NCBI RefSeq assembly: GCF_018327705.1
Contig: NZ_BNEM01000002.1
Coordinates: 186,001 to 250,000 of the forward strand
Reading direction: 5' to 3'
DNA length: 64,000 bases
DNA from: Catellatospora sp. TT07R-123
Lineage (GTDB): Bacteria > Actinomycetota > Actinomycetes > Mycobacteriales > Micromonosporaceae
The notes under the pieces are model-generated. The model saw only the letters and a program-made list of their open reading frames with translations, was not told the DNA's origin and made no database searches. Positions 61,210 through 64,000 of this stretch are shown piece after piece (the stretch's first letter is position 1; each line of letters begins with the position of its first letter). The position numbers and the translations under genes are program-made.

Positions 61210-62505
61210 TCAGACGCGGGTGATGCGGACCGCGTCGGCGATGACGTAGCCGGTGCCGCTGGTCCAGCGGCTCACGCCGACCTTGTTGCCCGCCCCGGCC
61301 GCCAGCGTGAACGTCCCGATGTTCACCCACTGGCCGCCGTTGGCCTGCTGGTTCACGTACACCGACTGGTTGCCGCCGGTGGCGGCCACGATGTACGGGG
61401 CGAGGTTGTTGTAGCCGGGGTCGGCCGGGTACCACACCGAGATCTGGTACGCGCCGGTCGTGGGCAGGTCCGCCTGGAACCAGGCGACGTCGCTGGAGCT
61501 CACCGGCGAGGCGAACCGGTAGTCGGCCCCGTTGCGCTGCGGCGAGTAGGACGAGGTGCCCCAGTTGGCGCTGGCGGTGAAGCCGCCCGCGGTCGCGTTG
61601 TCGACGGTCACGCTCCACTGCTGCGGCGAGCCCGGGGCGACCAGGTCGAGGTAGTCGTGGTCGATGTTCATCGTCACGCCGCCCCATGTCTCGTTGCCGC
61701 CGCCGGTGTACTGGTGCACCCGCTGGTGGTCGGCCCAGTACGCGTCCGGGCAGTAGGTGCCCCCGTCGGTGTCGGCGACCCCGTTCCACCAGGCGATCCA
61801 CAGCTGGTCGACCCGGGTGTAGGCGGGGTTGTCGTACTCGGCGCACACGTCCTTGATGCCGGAGTTGCCGCTGGAGTACATCCCGGACACGAAGCCCAGC
61901 TCGTGCAGCCGCTCGGTCCAGCCGGACAGGAACGACAGCACCGCCGCCTTGCACGAGGCGCCCGTCGGGTACGCCTCCATGTCGTTGAAGATGGTGCTGC
62001 CGGCGCCGAGGCCCAGCGCCTGCGCCGCGCTGACGGAGCTGTTGGCCGCGGTGCGGCCCTGCGACCGGGCCGTGGTCGGGTCAGCGGACATCTTCGGGGC
62101 GCGGGTGCCGCACGGCGCCTGGTAGCCCAGTTCGATCGGCATCAGGTGCCAGCCGTTGGCGACCTGGTTGGCGACCCAGGTGGCGGTGAGGTTCGGCTGG
62201 GAGCACGAGCGGCTGGCCCCGCTGATGTAGATGCCGACCGCCCGGTACGGCGAGCTGGTGCGCCAGGCGTTCATGTTCGACTGCGACGGGGCGGCGCAGG
62301 TCTCGAAGCCCTTGCCGGTGTAGGTCCCCGGCTGCGGGGCGGTGACGGCCAGCGGCGCGGCAGCGGCCACGGTGACCTGGTTTCCGTTGCTGGTGACGGC
62401 GTTGCGGCCGCCGAGCTGCTGTGCCGGTGCGGCCGTCGCGGCGGCGGCCACGACCAGCACCGCCGCCGTGACCACACCTCCGATGCGTGCCAAAGCCCTT
62501 CCCAT
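61210..62505 (-). CDS. Secreted DUF1906 (Rv2525c-like glycoside-hydrolase-like) protein with golvesin-type C-terminal domain
   Basis: The product has 431 residues; ATG 62505 follows AGGGAGG. The N-terminal signal peptide is RIGGVVTAAVLVVAAAATAAPA. Residues about 60-290 match the DUF1906 barrel (GKGFETCAAPSQSNMNAWRTSSPYRAVGIYISG, IFNDMEAYPTG, YSSGNSGIKD, NIDHDYLDL), related to GH25-like folds. The DMEAY acidic pair is the candidate active site. Residues about 300-431 are a golvesin/xly-type module (AWFQADLPTTGAYQISVWYPADPGYNN, GGQWVNIGTFTLAAG, YVIADAVRITRV). It probably acts on the cell wall or an extracellular glycan. Confidence 0.85.
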   Translation of the reverse strand: MGRALARIGGVVTAAVLVVAAAATAAPAQQLGGRNAVTSNGNQVTVAAAAPLAVTAPQPGTYTGKGFETCAAPSQSNMNAWRTSSPYRAVGIYISGASRSCSQPNLTATWVANQVANGWHLMPIELGYQAPCGTRAPKMSADPTTARSQGRTAANSSVSAAQALGLGAGSTIFNDMEAYPTGASCKAAVLSFLSGWTERLHELGFVSGMYSSGNSGIKDVCAEYDNPAYTRVDQLWIAWWNGVADTDGGTYCPDAYWADHQRVHQYTGGGNETWGGVTMNIDHDYLDLVAPGSPQQWSVTVDNATAGGFTASANWGTSSYSPQRNGADYRFASPVSSSDVAWFQADLPTTGAYQISVWYPADPGYNNLAPYIVAATGGNQSVYVNQQANGGQWVNIGTFTLAAGAGNKVGVSRWTSGTGYVIADAVRITRV

Positions 62506-62622
62506 CCGCGCGCCTCCCTGAAGATTTCCTACAACTGATCGCTGTTGCTAGAAGGCTTTTACCACACATCGAATGCCATCGGTAGATGCACGTGGCAGCA
62601 CGCCTCAGGCCCAGCAGGCAAC

Positions 62623-62646
62623 GACCATCGTCATTGGACGATGGTC
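62623..62646. other. 10-bp perfect inverted repeat upstream of the DUF1906 gene
   Basis: GACCATCGTC (62623-62632) and GACGATGGTC (62637-62646) enclose 4 nt. It lies 118 bp upstream of the DUF1906 start and 150 bp downstream of the SpoIIE-type gene, so it could be an operator or the terminator of the latter. Confidence 0.4.
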
Positions 62647-62796
62647 GGCATGGATGAACTGTGCGGCAGGCCGATCCCGGCGATCGAGGCCCCGCGAATT
62701 GTGTCCAGACCGTGATCCGGTCGGGCCGGTCCGGCAGATCCGGAGAACGGGCTCAGCCCGGATCGGGGTCGGCGGGTCGGCGCGGTCGCGCCGCCG

Positions 62797-64000
62797 TCAC
62801 CGGGCGATACGGACGACGGTCAGGGCCACGTCGTCTTCGAGCCGGTCGCCGAACCGGTCCAGGATCTCGTCGCAGAGGTCCTCGGCGGACAGGTCCTGGC
62901 GATCGGTGACCGCTTCCAGCAGGTGCTCCGGCGAGTGGGTGCGGTCGGGTAGGCGGCGCTCCACCAGACCGTCGGTGAACAGCACGAGCGCCGCGCCCGG
63001 CGGCAGCTCGACCGTGTGGTCGTGCCGGGCCACGGTGCTCACGAAGCCCACCAGCGGCTCCGGCCGCGCCGCCAGCGCGTGGGCCTGCCCGGAGGGCAGC
63101 AGCAGCACCGGGGGCGGGTGCCCGGCGTTGGCCCAGCGCAGCACCCGGACCCCGTCCCGCACCGGCTCCAGCTGGGCCAGCAGCACGGTGGCCATGGTGC
63201 GGGGGCCGAGCACGGCCATCGCCCGGTCCAGCGCGGACAGGATCGCCGACGGCGGCGACTGGACCGTGAAGGCGATACCCCGCAGCAGGTTGCGGATCTG
63301 CGCCATCTCGGCGGCCGCCCGCCGGTCGTGCCCGCTGACGTCGCCGATCGCCACGGTCAGCTGCCCGTCGGGCAGGGCGAACGAGTCGTACCAGTCACCG
63401 CCGACGTGCGCCCGCTCGGCCGCGGGCCGGTAGCGGACGGCGATCTCCACCCGGTCGTCCACGGCCGGCTCGGTCAGCAGGCTCAGCTGGAGCGTCTCGG
63501 ACATCTTGCGCTCCAGCTCCGCGACCCGCCGCTCGGCCTGGTGCCCGGCGATGCGGGCGACGGCCTCGGCGGTGGTGGACCCCACCAGCCGCAGAAAGGT
63601 GCGGTAGCCGTCGTCCACCGCCAGCGCGTCGCTCAGGCACGCCGAAAGCACGAACTCCACCGGCGGGTCACCGACGGCGGGCAGCGGCACCCGCACCAGC
63701 GGCCCGTCGGCAGTACGCAGGACGGTCAGGTCGTCACGCTTGACGTCGTGGCCGTCGTGGCCGTCGTGGCCGTCGTGGCCGTCGTGGCCGTCGTGGCCGT
63801 CGGGCAGCCGGTGGACGCGCACGTCCGACACGTCCGCCGCCGCGGGTTCCAGCGCCGCCGCGACCCGCTCCGACAGCAGCTCCACGTCGTCGAGTTCGGC
63901 CAGCGTCTGTGCCAGTCGGCCCAGAGCCTCCAGCCTGCGCCTGGTCACGACCCGGCCCGTCGCCTCCTCGGTGATGTCGATGACGCCCTCGATCACGCCG
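62797..64000 (-). CDS. SpoIIE-type PP2C phosphatase (partial, N terminus outside the window)
   Basis: About 400 C-terminal residues are visible and the frame is open to the window end. The first visible residues (GVIEGVIDITEEATGRVVTRRRLEALGRLAQTLAEL) are the end of a PAS/PAC domain, so a sensor lies further upstream. A GAF-like region (about 35-165) contains a six-fold GHD repeat. The SpoIIE/RsbU phosphatase domain (about 170-400) has the metal-binding motifs HVGGDWYDSF, VAIGDVSGHD, FTDGLVERR and LEDDVALTVVR. Such proteins dephosphorylate anti-sigma antagonists in partner-switching stress signalling. The ligand sensed is unknown. Confidence 0.9.
   Translation of the reverse strand, partial: GVIEGVIDITEEATGRVVTRRRLEALGRLAQTLAELDDVELLSERVAAALEPAAADVSDVRVHRLPDGHDGHDGHDGHDGHDGHDVKRDDLTVLRTADGPLVRVPLPAVGDPPVEFVLSACLSDALAVDDGYRTFLRLVGSTTAEAVARIAGHQAERRVAELERKMSETLQLSLLTEPAVDDRVEIAVRYRPAAERAHVGGDWYDSFALPDGQLTVAIGDVSGHDRRAAAEMAQIRNLLRGIAFTVQSPPSAILSALDRAMAVLGPRTMATVLLAQLEPVRDGVRVLRWANAGHPPPVLLLPSGQAHALAARPEPLVGFVSTVARHDHTVELPPGAALVLFTDGLVERRLPDRTHSPEHLLEAVTDRQDLSAEDLCDEILDRFGDRLEDDVALTVVRIAR
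63745..63798. repeat. Six tandem copies of a 9-bp unit
   Basis: GTCGTGGCC is repeated six times exactly. On the coding strand it encodes Gly-His-Asp repeats in the GAF-like part of the SpoIIE-type protein. The unit length keeps the frame, so copy number may vary. Confidence 0.9.

Overview
The window is a chromosomal piece of a high-GC actinomycete. Codon bias is extreme, GTG and TTG starts preceded by GGAGG-type ribosome sites are common, and the gene families (WXG100/ESX secretion, AA10 and GH10 enzymes with Ser/Pro linkers and CBM2 modules, SpoIIE-type phosphatases) are typical of soil mycelial actinobacteria. A Micromonosporaceae-like genome is my best guess, from gene content only. I saw no rRNA, tRNA, CRISPR array, transposase or integrase.

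Left part (1-3.6 kb): the end of a VOC protein, a phosphoribosyltransferase, a SulP transporter and a DUF5701-like protein. The central accessory region (3.67-34.06 kb) is a type VII secretion (T7SS/ESX) locus. It holds an ART-like protein with PE repeats, a LuxR-type regulator lacking the usual phospho-acceptor Asp, and a membrane-anchored protein. A long minus-strand series follows: a 341-aa companion protein, a 3513-residue giant protein with a CpnT-like N terminus and a single cysteine, a WXG100 protein, a YbaB-like protein, a PPE-like proline-repeat protein, another small helical protein, two WXG100 proteins, EccB and EccD. EccC (three ATPase domains) is divergent from EccD. A mycosin without its catalytic Ser lies divergent from a beta-helix/double-AAA+ EccA-like protein. 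A 16-bp palindromic motif (consensus TGGGYCCGCGGRCCCA) occurs in three promoter-type gaps of this locus and probably marks a shared regulon. No EccE was recognised. The likely picture is a dedicated secretion machine (EccB/C/D) exporting WXG100 proteins and the giant effector-like protein.

Right of this (34-46.4 kb) lie a DyP peroxidase, a tandem universal stress protein overlapping a phosphoketolase gene, and a YagTSR-type molybdenum hydroxylase operon. The operon is split between its 2Fe-2S and FAD subunit genes by about 3.5 kb of compositionally different DNA. That DNA carries an XRE regulator, a PPC-domain protein, a secreted protein and small unknown genes.

The last part (46.5-64 kb) carries ordinary metabolism (VOC, AroH chorismate mutase, LysR), then a run of secreted enzymes: M64 peptidase, BAAT-like hydrolase, NlpC/P60-like protein, AA10 monooxygenase-CBM2, a beta-propeller-like protein, GH10 xylanase with CBM2 and a DUF1906 protein. 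An aminoglycoside-phosphotransferase-like kinase, two MFS exporters and a truncated SpoIIE phosphatase complete it. Convergent gene pairs are separated by strong perfect hairpins. Two palindromic operators (upstream of the AA10 gene and of the beta-propeller gene) suggest substrate-controlled expression of the secreted proteins.
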